From an uncultured Maribacter sp. (GTDB lineage Bacteria > Bacteroidota > Bacteroidia > Flavobacteriales > Flavobacteriaceae), in contig CANNFY010000001.1 of NCBI GenBank assembly GCA_947504045.1, positions 248,001 to 312,000 of the forward strand: DNA of 64,000 nucleotides, written 5' to 3'. The notes under the pieces are model-generated. The model had not been told where the DNA came from. It saw only the letters and a list, made by a program, of their open reading frames with translations, and searched no databases. The position numbers were made by a program, and so were the translations under genes. Shown piece by piece: positions 63,491-64,000 of the stretch. Numbering within the stretch: position 1 is the first letter of the stretch; every line of letters begins with the position of its first letter.

Positions 63491-64000
63491 TTACTTTTTA
63501 CTTTTTACTTTCGCAACACGGGACTCATTCTGCTTTACAAAAGCGTCCCAACCAGTATAACTTTTACCAACCTCAACTCTACCCGAATTATAAAAATGGC
63601 ATACCGCAGCAGCTAAACCATCTGTACTATCTAGGTTTTTAGGTAGCGTTTTTAAACCTAGCATACTCTGTAGCATTTTTGCTACTTGTTCTTTACTAGC
63701 ATTACCATTACCTGTAACAGCCATTTTTATTTTTTTTGGTAAATATTCTGTAATTGGTATTTGCCTAGATAAACCCGCAGCCATTGCTACACCTTGTGCT
63801 CTACCAAGTTTTAGCATAGATTGTACGTTTTTACCAAAAAAAGGAGCTTCAATAGCAATTTCATCTGGGTGATAGGTATCTATAAGCTCAATAGTACGTT
63901 CAAAAATAAGTTTTAGCTTGGTATAAGGGTCTTTATATTTTTGAAGAAGCAACTCATTCATCTGCACAAACTCCATCTTCTTATTTACCACCTTAATAAC
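63491..64000 (-). CDS. ruvC: Crossover-junction endodeoxyribonuclease RuvC (N-terminus cut by window edge)
   Basis: Holliday junction resolvase. The frame runs to the window end ([19 protein letters not shown]), which matches the second strand of RuvC, so about 20 N-terminal residues with the first catalytic Asp lie outside. Seen are [21 protein letters not shown] (in two parts, catalytic Glu), [23 protein letters not shown] and the late [15 protein letters not shown] carrying the catalytic Asp pair. Followed by hemW. Confidence 0.95.
   Translation of the reverse strand, partial: VIKVVNKKMEFVQMNELLLQKYKDPYTKLKLIFERTIELIDTYHPDEIAIEAPFFGKNVQSMLKLGRAQGVAMAAGLSRQIPITEYLPKKIKMAVTGNGNASKEQVAKMLQSMLGLKTLPKNLDSTDGLAAAVCHFYNSGRVEVGKSYTGWDAFVKQNESRVAKVKSKK

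Noticed and set aside
1-64000. CRISPR arrays, insertion sequences, prophage or integrase genes
   Set aside because: No regular spaced repeats, transposase or integrase motifs were seen anywhere in the window.

Overview
The window is a low-GC chromosomal stretch from a member of the Bacteroidota, almost certainly a flavobacterium (Flavobacteriaceae). Evidence: a SusC/SusD pair, SPII lipoproteins, many outer-membrane beta-barrels with Bacteroidota-style signal peptides, the MbnP/MbnH-type pair, sucA/sucB and rpoN neighbourhoods, AT-rich intergenic DNA and weak Shine-Dalgarno signals. Species cannot be named from the sequence alone. Both ends cut a gene: asnS at the left, ruvC at the right.

Layout. 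1-16 kb is mostly housekeeping: asnS, rpoN, a membrane protein, a beta-barrel protein, an ExbB/ExbD/ExbD motor operon, tRNA-Ser(GGA), L-asparaginase, TatD, an aspartyl-protease-like protein, sucB-sucA, galE and a DegT-type aminotransferase. 16.2-18 kb holds waaA (GTG start) and two very small genes (51 and 42 residues). 18.3-33.4 kb is a complete L-rhamnose utilisation locus: SusC/SusD outer-membrane uptake, a GH78-type alpha-L-rhamnosidase, a GntR-type regulator with a sugar-binding-like C-terminus, a bifunctional rhamnulose-phosphate aldolase/dehydrogenase, rhamnose isomerase, rhamnulokinase and an NCS1-type permease. A 20-base sequence is repeated exactly upstream of susC and upstream of the catabolic operon, with a 13/16 variant upstream of the rhamnosidase; together these look like the operators of the regulon.

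33.4-36.8 kb is a probable copper-acquisition operon: a small CNGKC protein, an MbnP-like lipoprotein, an MbnH-like dihaem lipoprotein and a Cys-rich beta-barrel, with no recognisable methanobactin precursor gene. tRNA-Leu(TAG) and an M20 dipeptidase follow.

38.8-57.3 kb is the most unusual part. One half is a glycan assembly and export locus: a response-regulator/GT2 glycosyltransferase fusion, a GT-C-like 1029-residue membrane protein, an Ig-like lipoprotein, a membrane-anchored GH5-like protein, a GT4 glycosyltransferase, a flippase overlapping a STAS-domain gene, and a TPR/beta-barrel outer-membrane protein. The other half is a tightly packed signalling operon: H-NOX, PAS histidine kinase, FIST (NosP-like), second histidine kinase, Hpt, LytTR response regulator, with a single-domain response regulator alongside. 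I read this as a candidate nitric-oxide-responsive phosphorelay controlling a surface or exopolysaccharide, with the REC-GT2 fusion as a possible direct enzymatic output.

57.4-64 kb returns to ordinary genes: a MutS-family ATPase, MmcQ/YjbR, Dabb, DUF4230 and DUF4260 proteins, a GNAT acetyltransferase, a cyclase-family hydrolase, hemW (with a 7-base tandem repeat just before its start) and ruvC.
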